Origin: Actinomycetes bacterium
GTDB taxonomy: Bacteria > Actinomycetota > Actinomycetes > Actinomycetales > Demequinaceae
Direction: 5' to 3'
Assembly (NCBI GenBank): GCA_023442845.1
Contig: JAEZXC010000136.1
Span: forward strand, 1 to 42,150
Length of the DNA: 42,150 nt
Every line of letters begins with the position of its first letter. The first letter of the stretch is position 1. A model generated the notes under the pieces. That model searched no databases, was not told where the DNA came from, and was given only the letters and a program-made list of their open reading frames with translations. The translations under genes and the position numbers were made by a program. This document shows, piece after piece, positions 16,197 through 25,227 of this stretch.

Positions 16197-16589
16197 ATGG
16201 CGAAGCTCACCACCGAGCAGCTCATCGACGCGTTCAAGGAGCTCTCGCTCATTGAGCTCTCCGAGTTCGTTAAGGCCTTCGAGGAGACCTTCGAGGTCAC
16301 CGCTGCCGCCCCCGCCGCTGTTGCTGTTGCCGCCCCCGCCGCTGGTGGCGACGACGCTGGCGCCGGTGCCGAGGAGAAGGACACCTTCGACGTGATCCTT
16401 GCTGCCGTTGGCGACAAGAAGATCCAGGTCATCAAGGAGGTCCGTGCGATCACGAACCTCGGTCTTGGCGAGGCCAAGGCGCTCGTTGACGAGGCCCCGA
16501 AGCCCGTCCTCGAGGGTGCCAAGAAGGAAGACGCTGAGAAGGCCAAGGAGCAGCTTGAGGCTGCTGGTGCCACCGTCGAGCTCAAGTAG
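16197..16589 (+). CDS. rplL: 50S ribosomal protein L7/L12
   Basis: This 130-residue protein forms the flexible stalk that recruits translational GTPases. The N-terminal dimerisation helices (TEQLIDAFKELSLIELSEFVKAFEE) are followed by an Ala/Gly-rich hinge (AAAPAAVAVAAPAAGGDDAG). The C-terminal domain contains VIKEVRAITNLGLGEAKALVDEAP, which contacts EF-Tu and EF-G. Shine-Dalgarno AGAGAAAAGGA. The gene is followed 27 nt later by a strong terminator, so rplJL can be produced in excess of flanking genes, as the multi-copy stalk requires. Confidence 0.98.
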   Translation: MAKLTTEQLIDAFKELSLIELSEFVKAFEETFEVTAAAPAAVAVAAPAAGGDDAGAGAEEKDTFDVILAAVGDKKIQVIKEVRAITNLGLGEAKALVDEAPKPVLEGAKKEDAEKAKEQLEAAGATVELK

Positions 16590-16616
16590 TTTCGACGCGC
16601 TCAGCGCAAATTTCTG

Positions 16617-16658
16617 CAAGGGCCGGGTCACCTTCGGGTGGCCCGGCCTTTGTGCTTT
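16617..16658 (+). terminator. Intrinsic terminator after rplL
   Basis: GGCCGGGTCACC (16621-16632) pairs with 16637-16648 (12 bp, one G-U) around a TTCG loop, giving a C(UUCG)G tetraloop. A T-rich tail (TTTGTGCTTTT) follows. It separates rplJL from rpoBC. Confidence 0.88.
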
Positions 16659-16792
16659 TCACTCGGCCGACGCTCGACTCGCCGTTGCACAAACGTGACC
16701 CACAGCGTCGGCCGGCTGCGGTACGGTCGTGCCGATAGCGCAGGCTGTGCCGTTTCACGGGGGCACGGGGGCAATGTGGCATGCCTGTGGTC

Positions 16793-16821
16793 TTGACGCG
16801 AGCCTCGAGGGCGACTAACCT
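16793..16821 (+). promoter_or_regulatory. Promoter for rpoB-rpoC
   Basis: TTGACG (16793-16798) and TAACCT (16816-16821) have an optimal 17-nt spacing. Expected transcription starts near 16828, giving a leader of about 138 nt before the TTG of rpoB. The promoter lies after the rplL terminator, so rpoBC has its own transcription. Confidence 0.75.
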
Positions 16822-16965
16822 TGGAGGTTGCGCTGTCTATCGCCCTGCCCTCATATGCCTACCTGGCGCGCGCCCGCTGTTTACCAGCGCAGACGCCCCA
16901 GGGTCCGGTGGAGCCGTGGTTAAGGCAACGCGGAACCGATCCATCGTCATGGGAAGGACGACCCC

Positions 16966-19900
16966 TTGGCTGCCTCGCGCACCGATTCCGCATCCGCCAC
17001 TCGCACCTCAACCCGCGTCTCTTTTGCCCAAGTCTCCGAGCCTGTCGAGGTACCTAACCTCATTGGCTTGCAGACGGAGTCCTTTGACTGGCTCCTCGGC
17101 AACAAGGCGTGGCAGGGCCGCGTTGAAGCCGCCAAGAAGGCTGGCCGTAACGACGTTCCTGAGGTTGCTGGTCTTGACGAGATCTTCGCGGAGATCTCAC
17201 CAATTGAGGACTTTGGCCAGACCATGTCCCTCAGTTTCTCGGACCCATACTTCGAGGAGCCCCGCCACACTCCCGAGGAGTGCAAGGAGAAGGACTTCAC
17301 CTACGCAGCTCAGCTGTTTGTGACGGCCGAGTTCATGAACAACACGACCGGCGAGATCAAGTCGCAGACCGTGTTTATGGGCGACTTCCCGCTGATGACC
17401 GAGCGTGGCACGTTCATCATCAACGGCACTGAGCGCGTCGTCGTGTCGCAGCTCGTGCGCTCGCCTGGTGTGTACTTCGAGTCGACCCCCGACAAGACGT
17501 CTGACAAGGACATCTTCACCGCCAAGGTGATTCCGTCGCGTGGCGCCTGGCTCGAGTTCGAGATTGACAAGCGCGACGCTGTTGGCGTTCGCGTCGACCG
17601 CAAGCGCAAGCAGTCGGTCACCCTGTTCCTCAAGGCGCTTGGTCTTTCGGCCGAGCAGATCGCCGAGGAGTTCAAGGACTACCCCTCCGTTCTCGAGACC
17701 CTCGAGAAGGACACGGTTCACAACCAGGAAGACGCGCTGGTTGACCTCTATCGCAAGCTTCGTCCGGGCGAGCCGCCCACGGTGGAGGCCGGACAGAACC
17801 TCCTGAACAACTTCTACTTCAGCCCCAAGCGCTACGACCTTGCGAAGGTCGGCCGCTTCAAGTTGAACAAGAAGCTCGGCCTTGACAAGCAGCTCGCGGA
17901 CTCGGTGCTCGGCATTGACGACATCGTTGCGACCGTGAAGTACATTGCGGCCGCACACGCCGGCCACAAGACGCTCGTGGGTGCGCATGGTGATGTGCTC
18001 GTTGAGACGGACGACATCGACCACTTTGGCAACCGTCGCATCCGCGCCGTTGGTGAACTGATCCAGAACCAGATCCGTACGGGCCTGTCGCGTATGGAGC
18101 GCGTGGTGCGCGAGCGCATGACGACGCAAGACGTCGAGGCCATCACGCCGCAGACGCTGATCAACACCCGTCCGGTCGTTGCTGCCATTCGTGAGTTCTT
18201 TGGCACGTCGCAGCTGTCACAGTTCATGGACCAGAACAACCCGCTCGCGGGACTCACCCACAAGCGTCGTCTCTCGGCGCTTGGCCCCGGTGGTCTGAGC
18301 CGTGACCGTGCTGGCATGGAAGTGCGTGACGTTCACCCGTCGCACTACGGCCGCATGTGCCCGATTGAAACGCCGGAAGGCCCGAACATCGGCCTCATCG
18401 GCTCGCTCGCGTCGTTTGGGCGGATCAACCCACTCGGCTTCGTTGAGACGCCGTACCGCAAGGTGAAGAACGGCAAGGTCTCTGACGAGATCGACTACCT
18501 GACCGCCGACGACGAGGACCGCTACGTCATCGCCCAGGCCAACGCCGTGCTAGACCCCAAGGGTCAGTTCGTCGAAGAGCGTGTGCTCGTCCGTGCCAAG
18601 GGTGGCGAGGTTGAGTTCGTTGCGCCCGAGGCCGTCGACTACATGGACGTCTCGCCGCGCCAGATGGTGTCGGTTGCGACTGCGCTCATCCCGTTCCTCG
18701 AGCACGACGACGCAAACCGCGCCCTCATGGGTGCGAACATGCAGCGTCAGGCCGTGCCGCTCGTTCGTTCCGAGGCGCCGCTTGTCGGTACCGGAATGGA
18801 GCGTCGTGCCGCTGTCGACGCTGGTGACGTTGTCGTTGCCACCAAGGCCGGCGTCGTGACGGAAGTGGCGTCGGACCTCGTGACCGTTGCCAACGACGAC
18901 GGCACGACCGGTTCATACCGCATCGCCAAGTTCGAGCGGTCGAACCAGGGTACGAGCTACAACCAGCGCGTCATCGTCGACGAAGGCGATCGCCTTGAGG
19001 TGGGCACGGTCATCGCTGATGGCCCGGCCACCGACCAGGGTGACCTTGCACTCGGCAAGAACGTCCTCGTGGCGTTCATGTGCTGGGAAGGCCACAACTT
19101 CGAGGACGCGATCATCTTGTCGCAGCGCCTCGTGCAGGACGACACCCTCTCCTCGATTCACATCGAGGAGCACGAGGTTGACGCCCGCGACACGAAGCTC
19201 GGCCCCGAAGAGATCACGCGCGACATTCCCAACGCATCCGAAGAGGTTCTCGCGGACCTCGACGAGCGTGGCATCGTGCGCATCGGTGCGGAAGTTCGCG
19301 CAGGCGACATCCTCGTCGGCAAGGTGACCCCCAAGGGTGAGACTGAGCTCACGCCCGAGGAGCGCCTCCTCCGTGCGATCTTTGGTGAGAAGGCACGCGA
19401 AGTGCGTGACACCTCGCTCAAGGTTCCTCACGGCGAGTCCGGCACCGTCATCGGTGTCCGCGTCTTTACTGAAGAGGACGGCGACGACCTGCCTGCAGGT
19501 GTGAACCAGCTGGTTCGTGTCTACATCGCACAGCGCCGCAAGATCCAAGAGGGCGACAAGCTCGCTGGCCGCCACGGCAACAAGGGCGTCATCTCGACGA
19601 TCCTGCCGCAGGAGGATATGCCGTTCCTTGAGGACGGCACCCCCGTGGACGTCATCCTCAACCCGCTCGGTGTGCCTGGTCGTATGAACGTCGGCCAGGT
19701 GCTTGAAACCCACCTCGGTTGGGTGGCGCACGAAGGTTGGGACGCAACCGACGTCAAGGATGAGTGGACCACGGCCCTTCCCGACGCTGCCCGCAAGGCA
19801 GAGCCAGGCACCCGGGTTGCGACGCCAGTATTTGACGGCATCTCGGAGGAGACCATTAGCGGTCTCCGTTCCGTGGTGACGCCGCGTCGTGATGGTGCAC

Positions 19901-20436
19901 GTGTGGTGGACGCCAACGGTAAGGCGCGCTTGTTCGATGGGCGTACCGGAGAGCCGTTCCCGGAGCCGATTGCGGTGGGCTACAAGTACATCTTGAAGCT
20001 CCACCACCTTGTCGATGACAAGATCCACGCGCGCTCGACGGGTCCGTACTCGATGATCACCCAGCAGCCGCTCGGTGGTAAGGCTCAGTTCGGTGGTCAG
20101 CGCTTTGGTGAGATGGAGGTGTGGGCTCTCGAGGCCTACGGCGCCGCTTACGCACTGCAAGAGCTGCTCACCATCAAGTCGGATGACATCACGGGTCGTG
20201 TGAAGGTCTACGAGGCCATCGTCAAGGGACAGAACATCCCTGAGCCGGGCCTGCCGGAGTCCTTCCGAGTGCTCATGAAGGAGATGCAGTCGCTCTGCCT
20301 GAACGTCGAGGTGCTCAACGCGGACGGCCAGTTGGTCGAAATGCGTGAGACCGAGGATGACGCTTACCAGGCCGCCGAGTCACTCGGCATCTCGCTGTCC
20401 AGCCGTCCTGACGCCTCGAGCGTCGACGAGATTTAA
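16966..20436 (+). CDS. rpoB: DNA-directed RNA polymerase subunit beta
   Basis: This 1156-residue catalytic subunit has the usual length for actinobacteria. TTG start with a GGGAAGGA Shine-Dalgarno 7 nt upstream; the N-terminus (RVSFAQVSEPVEVPNLIGLQTESFDWL) matches actinobacterial RpoB, which also commonly uses TTG. The rifampicin-resistance region lies at 413-439 (FGTSQLSQFMDQNN onward). D422, H432 and S437 correspond to E. coli D516, H526 and S531 and are all wild type, so rifampicin susceptibility at this locus is predicted. The C-terminal GGKAQFGGQRFGEMEVWALEAYGA clamp motif is intact. rpoC begins 15 nt after the stop. Confidence 0.99.
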   Translation: MAASRTDSASATRTSTRVSFAQVSEPVEVPNLIGLQTESFDWLLGNKAWQGRVEAAKKAGRNDVPEVAGLDEIFAEISPIEDFGQTMSLSFSDPYFEEPRHTPEECKEKDFTYAAQLFVTAEFMNNTTGEIKSQTVFMGDFPLMTERGTFIINGTERVVVSQLVRSPGVYFESTPDKTSDKDIFTAKVIPSRGAWLEFEIDKRDAVGVRVDRKRKQSVTLFLKALGLSAEQIAEEFKDYPSVLETLEKDTVHNQEDALVDLYRKLRPGEPPTVEAGQNLLNNFYFSPKRYDLAKVGRFKLNKKLGLDKQLADSVLGIDDIVATVKYIAAAHAGHKTLVGAHGDVLVETDDIDHFGNRRIRAVGELIQNQIRTGLSRMERVVRERMTTQDVEAITPQTLINTRPVVAAIREFFGTSQLSQFMDQNNPLAGLTHKRRLSALGPGGLSRDRAGMEVRDVHPSHYGRMCPIETPEGPNIGLIGSLASFGRINPLGFVETPYRKVKNGKVSDEIDYLTADDEDRYVIAQANAVLDPKGQFVEERVLVRAKGGEVEFVAPEAVDYMDVSPRQMVSVATALIPFLEHDDANRALMGANMQRQAVPLVRSEAPLVGTGMERRAAVDAGDVVVATKAGVVTEVASDLVTVANDDGTTGSYRIAKFERSNQGTSYNQRVIVDEGDRLEVGTVIADGPATDQGDLALGKNVLVAFMCWEGHNFEDAIILSQRLVQDDTLSSIHIEEHEVDARDTKLGPEEITRDIPNASEEVLADLDERGIVRIGAEVRAGDILVGKVTPKGETELTPEERLLRAIFGEKAREVRDTSLKVPHGESGTVIGVRVFTEEDGDDLPAGVNQLVRVYIAQRRKIQEGDKLAGRHGNKGVISTILPQEDMPFLEDGTPVDVILNPLGVPGRMNVGQVLETHLGWVAHEGWDATDVKDEWTTALPDAARKAEPGTRVATPVFDGISEETISGLRSVVTPRRDGARVVDANGKARLFDGRTGEPFPEPIAVGYKYILKLHHLVDDKIHARSTGPYSMITQQPLGGKAQFGGQRFGEMEVWALEAYGAAYALQELLTIKSDDITGRVKVYEAIVKGQNIPEPGLPESFRVLMKEMQSLCLNVEVLNADGQLVEMRETEDDAYQAAESLGISLSSRPDASSVDEI

Positions 20437-20451
20437 GGGGAGAGGCAACAA

Positions 20452-23400
20452 GTGCTCGACGTTAACGAGTTCTCCGACCTGCGTATTGGCCTCGCCAACG
20501 CTGACGACATCCGTGAGTGGTCACACGGCGAGGTAAAGAAGCCCGAAACCATCAACTACCGCACGCTCAAGCCGGAGAAGGACGGACTCTTCTGCGAGAA
20601 GATCTTCGGCCCCACCCGTGACTGGGAGTGCGGCTGTGGCAAGTACAAGCGTGTGCGCTACCGCGGCATCGTGTGTGAGCGCTGCGGCGTTGAAGTGACC
20701 CGTTCAAAGGTGCGCCGTGAGCGCATGGGTCACATCGAGCTCGCTGCTCCTGTGACGCACATCTGGTACTTCAAGGGCGTTCCATCGCGACTGGGCTATT
20801 TGCTCGACCTCGCACCGAAGGACCTGGAGAAGGTCATCTACTTCGCGGCCTACATGGTCACCGAGGTGGACCAGGACGGCCGTCACGAGGACCTGCCGCA
20901 GTTGCGCAATGAGTTGGAGCAGGAGAAGAAGTCTCTCGCCAACCAGCGTGACGTGCAGATCAATGATCGCGCTGAAAAGCTCGAGAAGGACCTCGCTGAG
21001 CTGGAGGCCGAAGGCGCAAAGGCCGACGCCAAGCGCAAGGTGAAGGACGGCGCAGAGCGCGAGATGGCGAACATCCGCAAGCGCTTTGACGCCGAAATCG
21101 AGCGCCTTGACACCGTGTTCGACCGTTTCCAGAACCTGAAGGTGCAGGACCTTGAGGGTGACGAGATGCTCTACCGCGAGCTCTCGCGCCGTTATGGCTC
21201 CTACTTCAAGGGCGCGATGGGTGCCGAGGCGATCCAGCGTCGTCTGCGCGACTTTGACCTCGAGTCCGAGGCAGAGAAGCTGCGCGACATCATCGCTAAC
21301 GGCAAGGGCCAGCGTAAGACCCGCGCGCTCAAGCGTCTCAAGGTCGTCAACGCGTTCCTTACGACCACCAACAGCCCGGTGGGCATGGTGCTCGACGCCG
21401 TTCCGGTGATCCCGCCGGACCTTCGCCCCATGGTGCAGCTTGACGGTGGCCGCTTTGCGACCTCCGACCTCAACGACCTGTACCGCCGCGTCATCAACCG
21501 CAACAACCGCTTGAAGCGTCTGCTTGACCTCGGTGCTCCCGAGATCATCGTGAACAACGAAAAGCGCATGCTCCAGGAGGCTGTGGACGCACTGTTCGAC
21601 AACGGACGTCGTGGCCGCCCGGTCACGGGCCCCGGCAACCGCCCCCTCAAGTCCATCTCGGACATGCTCAAGGGCAAGCAGGGTCGCTTCCGTCAGAACC
21701 TGCTTGGCAAGCGCGTCGACTACTCGGGCCGTTCGGTCATCGTGGTTGGCCCGCAGCTCAAGCTGCACCAGTGTGGTCTGCCCAAGCAGATGGCGCTCGA
21801 GCTCTTCAAGCCGTTTGTCATGAAGCGACTCGTGGAACTCAACCACGCGCAGAACATCAAGTCCGCAAAGCGAATGGTGGAGCGCAGCCGTCCCGAGGTG
21901 TGGGACGTGCTGGAAGAGGTCATCACCGAGCACCCTGTGCTACTGAACCGTGCGCCGACGCTGCACCGGCTTGGCATCCAGGCGTTCGAGCCCCAGCTTG
22001 TTGAGGGCAAGGCCATCCACCTGCACCCGCTCGTGTGTGCCGCGTTCAACGCGGACTTCGACGGCGACCAGATGGCGGTGCACTTGCCGCTGAGCGCAGA
22101 GGCGCAGGCCGAGGCCCGCATCCTCATGCTCTCGAGCAACAACATCCTCAAGCCGTCGGATGGCCGTCCGGTCACCATGCCGTCGCAGGACATGATCATT
22201 GGTCTGTACCACTTGACGCTGTTCAAGGACGGGGCCAAGGGTGAGGGACTTGCCTTTGGTTCCGAGGCCGAGGCGATCATGGCGCGTGAGGTTGGCACCA
22301 TCGAGCTGGGCAGCAAGATCAAGCTCCGTGTCGACCCTGGCACGATCCCGCCCGTTGGCTGGACCGCTCCCGAGGGTTGGAGCGAGGGCGAACCTTTCGT
22401 TCTCGAGACGACGCTTGGACGGTCGCTCTTCAACGGTTTGCTGCCGGTGTCCTTCCCCTACGTCAACCGCGACGTGGACAAGAAGGCACTTGCCGACATC
22501 GTCAACACCCTTGCCGAGCGCTACGAGAAGGTAGAAGTTGCCGCCTCACTCGATGCACTCAAGGCGGCCGGTTTCTACTGGGCGACCCGCTCGGGTGTCA
22601 CCATTGCGATCAGCGACGTGGCCACCCCGGCCGCGAAGCAGGAGATCCTCGACCGCTACGAGACTCTCGCGGCGAAGGTGCAGGACCAGTACGACACTGG
22701 TCTGATCACCAACCCCGAGCGTCGTCAGGAGCTCATCGAGATCTGGACGCGTGCCACCAACGAGGTGGACACCGAGATGCGCAAGTCGTTCCCGCAGTAC
22801 AACACGGTGCACACGATGGTGGGCTCCGGTGCTCGTGGTAACTGGATGCAGGTACGTCAGATCGCCGGTATGCGTGGTCTTGTGTCGAACCCGAAGGGTG
22901 AGATCATCCCGCGTCCGATCAAGTCGAACTACCGCGAGGGTCTGTCCGTCCTCGAGTACTTCATCGCCACGCACGGTGCCCGTAAGGGTCTCGCCGACAC
23001 CGCGTTGCGTACCGCTGACTCGGGGTACCTCACCCGTCGTTTGGTGGACGTGTCGCAGGACGTCATCGTGCGCGAAGATGACTGCGGTACTGAGCGTGGC
23101 CTCACGATGCCGATCGTGGAGCGTGACGCAACTGGTGCTGTCGTGTTGCACGAGCGGGTGGCCACCTCGGTCTTCGCTCGTACGCTCGCCACCGACGTGG
23201 TCGACGCCAAGGGCAAGGTGATCGCCGAAGCCGGCACCGACATCGGTGACGTGCTGATCGACGCTCTCATCGCCGACGGTGTGGAAGAGGTGAAGGTCCG
23301 CTCGGTCCTCACCTGTGAAGCCCCTGTCGGTACGTGCGCGAAGTGCTACGGCCGTTCGCTCGCCACTCGTGAGCTCGTCGACATCGGTGAGGCTGTCGGT

Positions 23401-24327
23401 ATCATCGCGGCCCAGTCGATCGGTGAGCCCGGCACGCAGCTGACGATGCGTACCTTCCACACCGGTGGTGCTGCCACCGCCGAGGACATCACGCAGGGTC
23501 TGCCCCGCGTCCAAGAGCTCTTCGAGGCCCGTACCCCCAAGGGTGAAGCCCCGATCAGTGAGGTCGCAGGCAAGCTCAAGGTTGATGACTCGGAGGCGCC
23601 CCGCCGTCTGGTGAACACCCCCGATAACGGAGATGACCCGGTCGAGTACCCGGTCACCAAGCGTGCCCGCCTCCTCGTTCAGGATGGCGAACACGTTGAG
23701 GTGGGCCAGCAGCTCGTTGCCGGTGCAGTGGACCCCAAGAATGTCTTGCGCATCCTTGGCCCCCGCGCCACCCAGAAGCACTTGGTGGACGAGGTGCAGG
23801 AGGTCTACCGCTCTCAGGGTGTGGAGATCCACGACAAGCACATCGAGGTCATCGTGCGCCAGATGCTGCGCCGTGTGACGGTGCTCGACTCGGGTGACAC
23901 CTCGCTGTTGCCGGGCGAGCTCGTTGAGCGCTCGCGCTTCGAGACGGCCAACCGTGAGACCGTGACGAAGGGCGGCAAGCCGGCTTCGGCTCGCCCTGAG
24001 CTCATGGGTATCACCAAGGCCTCGCTGGCGACCGAGTCGTGGCTTTCCGCCGCGTCGTTCCAGGAGACCACTCGCGTCCTCACCGAGGCCGCACTGTCGG
24101 GTCGCTCCGACCCGTTGCTCGGTCTCAAGGAGAACGTCATTCTCGGAAAGCTCATCCCGGCGGGTACGGGCTTGCTTCAGTACCGCAAGGCCACCGTCGA
24201 GGTCACGGAGGACGCGAAGGCGAACCTCTTCCCGACCTTTGGCTACGAGGAATGGGACGGTCAGTACTTCTCGGAGGGCACCGGCGAGGCCGTGCGCCTC
24301 GAGGAGTTCGACTTCCCGCGCGACTAG
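20452..24327 (+). CDS. rpoC: DNA-directed RNA polymerase subunit beta'
   Basis: This 1291-residue subunit contains the catalytic centre. The N-terminal zinc site has C60, C62, C75 and C78. The active-site motif NADFDGDQ places the Mg-binding aspartates at 535, 537 and 539. The second zinc site appears in CEAPVGTCAKCYG. A lysine/glutamate-rich coiled-coil insertion (about residues 155-225: EKLEKDLAELEAEGAKADAK and onward) is the actinobacterial beta' insertion. GTG start with GGGGAGAGG Shine-Dalgarno. No split or inteins are seen. It is followed by a strong terminator. Confidence 0.99.
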   Translation: MLDVNEFSDLRIGLANADDIREWSHGEVKKPETINYRTLKPEKDGLFCEKIFGPTRDWECGCGKYKRVRYRGIVCERCGVEVTRSKVRRERMGHIELAAPVTHIWYFKGVPSRLGYLLDLAPKDLEKVIYFAAYMVTEVDQDGRHEDLPQLRNELEQEKKSLANQRDVQINDRAEKLEKDLAELEAEGAKADAKRKVKDGAEREMANIRKRFDAEIERLDTVFDRFQNLKVQDLEGDEMLYRELSRRYGSYFKGAMGAEAIQRRLRDFDLESEAEKLRDIIANGKGQRKTRALKRLKVVNAFLTTTNSPVGMVLDAVPVIPPDLRPMVQLDGGRFATSDLNDLYRRVINRNNRLKRLLDLGAPEIIVNNEKRMLQEAVDALFDNGRRGRPVTGPGNRPLKSISDMLKGKQGRFRQNLLGKRVDYSGRSVIVVGPQLKLHQCGLPKQMALELFKPFVMKRLVELNHAQNIKSAKRMVERSRPEVWDVLEEVITEHPVLLNRAPTLHRLGIQAFEPQLVEGKAIHLHPLVCAAFNADFDGDQMAVHLPLSAEAQAEARILMLSSNNILKPSDGRPVTMPSQDMIIGLYHLTLFKDGAKGEGLAFGSEAEAIMAREVGTIELGSKIKLRVDPGTIPPVGWTAPEGWSEGEPFVLETTLGRSLFNGLLPVSFPYVNRDVDKKALADIVNTLAERYEKVEVAASLDALKAAGFYWATRSGVTIAISDVATPAAKQEILDRYETLAAKVQDQYDTGLITNPERRQELIEIWTRATNEVDTEMRKSFPQYNTVHTMVGSGARGNWMQVRQIAGMRGLVSNPKGEIIPRPIKSNYREGLSVLEYFIATHGARKGLADTALRTADSGYLTRRLVDVSQDVIVREDDCGTERGLTMPIVERDATGAVVLHERVATSVFARTLATDVVDAKGKVIAEAGTDIGDVLIDALIADGVEEVKVRSVLTCEAPVGTCAKCYGRSLATRELVDIGEAVGIIAAQSIGEPGTQLTMRTFHTGGAATAEDITQGLPRVQELFEARTPKGEAPISEVAGKLKVDDSEAPRRLVNTPDNGDDPVEYPVTKRARLLVQDGEHVEVGQQLVAGAVDPKNVLRILGPRATQKHLVDEVQEVYRSQGVEIHDKHIEVIVRQMLRRVTVLDSGDTSLLPGELVERSRFETANRETVTKGGKPASARPELMGITKASLATESWLSAASFQETTRVLTEAALSGRSDPLLGLKENVILGKLIPAGTGLLQYRKATVEVTEDAKANLFPTFGYEEWDGQYFSEGTGEAVRLEEFDFPRD

Positions 24328-24344
24328 TCCGCATACGCTCATCC

Positions 24345-24386
24345 CGTCGAGGGTCCCAGGTGTTCCTGGGGCCCTCGACGCGTTTT
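24345..24386 (+). terminator. Intrinsic terminator after rpoC
   Basis: A 16-bp stem with one G-U (CGTCGAGGGTCCCAGG at 24345-24360 with 24365-24380) has a TGTT loop and is followed by CGTTTTG. It closes the rpoBC unit. Confidence 0.88.
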
Positions 24387-24475
24387 GTGATGTAGCTGTG
24401 ACGTAGTGAGCAGCGAAGAGGCTTTCTTTGCAGCGTCGTCGGCCGAATGGGAGCAGTAACAGGTAGTGCCGACGC

Positions 24476-24588
24476 GGAGAGGAGCCGACGCCATGATTGA
24501 GTTCCTTGGATGGTGGGCCGCTGCGTCTATCGTGGCGGGATCAGGCCTCACCGCGTGGATGGTGCACCTGAACTTCCGGGCTCACTGA
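24476..24588 (+). CDS. Probable 31-residue single-TM microprotein (RBS included)
   Basis: An ATG at 24493 opens a frame of 31 codons ending at TGA 24586-24588. It is preceded by a very strong Shine-Dalgarno (GGAGAGGAG, 24476-24484) at 8 nt spacing. The product has a short N-terminus (MIEFLGWW), a hydrophobic Ala/Ile/Val/Gly segment of about 17 residues (AAASIVAGSGLTAWMV) and a basic tail (HLNFRAH). It would be a single-span membrane peptide. It lies alone between the rpoC terminator and the str promoter. I see no clear promoter of its own and recognise no family. A strong ribosome site on such a short frame is the main support. Confidence 0.5.
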
Positions 24589-24644
24589 GCTCGTTCCCGC
24601 GACGCGCATGCGCTTGTTGAGAGCGGCTATGCTGGACAGGTTCG

Positions 24645-24682
24645 GTCGGTGACCGAGAGATGCTCTCGAGATAATGACCGAC
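24645..24682 (+). repeat. Nested inverted repeat upstream of the str promoter
   Basis: GTCGGT (24645-24650) can pair with ACCGAC (24677-24682), enclosing GAGAG-ATG-CTCTC (24655-24667). The alternative CGGTC-GGT-GACCG (24643-24655) competes with the outer stem. It ends 4 nt before the -35 of the rpsL promoter. It could be an operator or an RNA 3' structure for the small ORF upstream. Confidence 0.4.
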
Positions 24683-24686
24683 GGCT

Positions 24687-24715
24687 TTGACGATGAGCGC
24701 GGCTGACTGTATTGT
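24687..24715 (+). promoter_or_regulatory. Promoter for the str operon (rpsL-rpsG-fusA-tuf)
   Basis: TTGACG (24687-24692) and TATTGT (24710-24715) have a 17-nt spacer. Expected transcription starts near 24722, giving a leader of about 128 nt before rpsL. Confidence 0.75.
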
Positions 24716-24749
24716 GGATGCTCGTGCCCGCGTCGTCGGGCCCTCACGC

Positions 24750-24805
24750 GCGCCTTTTCGAAGGCGCCACCACTAAGGTGCGACACGCCCGGGCGCGGGG
24801 GTCGG
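24750..24805 (+). promoter_or_regulatory. str operon leader: hairpin plus shared leader element
   Basis: A 7-bp hairpin GCGCCTT-TTCG-AAGGCGC (24750-24767) is followed by a 26-nt element (24780-24805). The element starts GCGACACGCCCG, continues with GCGCGGGGG after one variable base, and ends CGG after another. The same element is found in the rpsJ leader at 29368-29393 with only two mismatches. It can fold as a CCCG/CGGG stem and lies 44 nt before the rpsL GTG. Confidence 0.6.
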
Positions 24806-24849
24806 GCCGACGACATGCCAAGCGTTCGATAACGACAGACGGAGAAGTA

Positions 24850-25227
24850 GTGCCTACGATTCAGCAGTTGGTGCGCAAGGGGCGTAGCCCCAAGGCGTCC
24901 ACGAGCAAGACGCCCGCCCTTAAGGGCAGCCCGCAGCGACGTGGTGTGTGCACCCGCGTGTACACGACCACCCCCAAGAAGCCGAACTCGGCGTTGCGTA
25001 AGGTCGCGCGTGTTCGCCTGTCCTCGGGCATCGAGGTCACTGCTTACATTCCGGGTGAAGGCCACAACCTGCAGGAGCACTCGATCGTGCTCGTGCGTGG
25101 CGGTCGTGTGAAGGACCTCCCCGGTGTGCGCTACAAGATCGTTCGTGGCTCGCTTGACACCCAGGGCGTGAAGAACCGCAAGCAGGCTCGTAGCCGCTAC
25201 GGCGCGAAGATGGAGAAGAAGAAGTAA
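24850..25227 (+). CDS. rpsL: 30S ribosomal protein S12
   Basis: This 125-residue S12 acts in decoding at the A site. GTG start at 24850 with GGAGAAG upstream; MPTIQQLVRKGR is the invariant N-terminus, so the longer open frame from 24712 is rejected. The decoding loop TTTPKKPNSALRK places K43, and GGRVKDLPGVRY places K88. Both are the wild-type lysines whose changes give streptomycin resistance, so no such mutation is present. The stop overlaps the rpsG start (TAATG). The C-terminus is lysine-rich. Confidence 0.98.
   Translation: MPTIQQLVRKGRSPKASTSKTPALKGSPQRRGVCTRVYTTTPKKPNSALRKVARVRLSSGIEVTAYIPGEGHNLQEHSIVLVRGGRVKDLPGVRYKIVRGSLDTQGVKNRKQARSRYGAKMEKKK

Noticed and set aside
16781..17323. 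180-codon frame over the rpoB leader and 5' end
   Set aside because: It overlaps rpoB in another frame, starts before the promoter, and is a composition artefact.
18199..18279. Rifampicin-resistance change in RpoB
   Set aside because: D422, H432 and S437 are all wild type.
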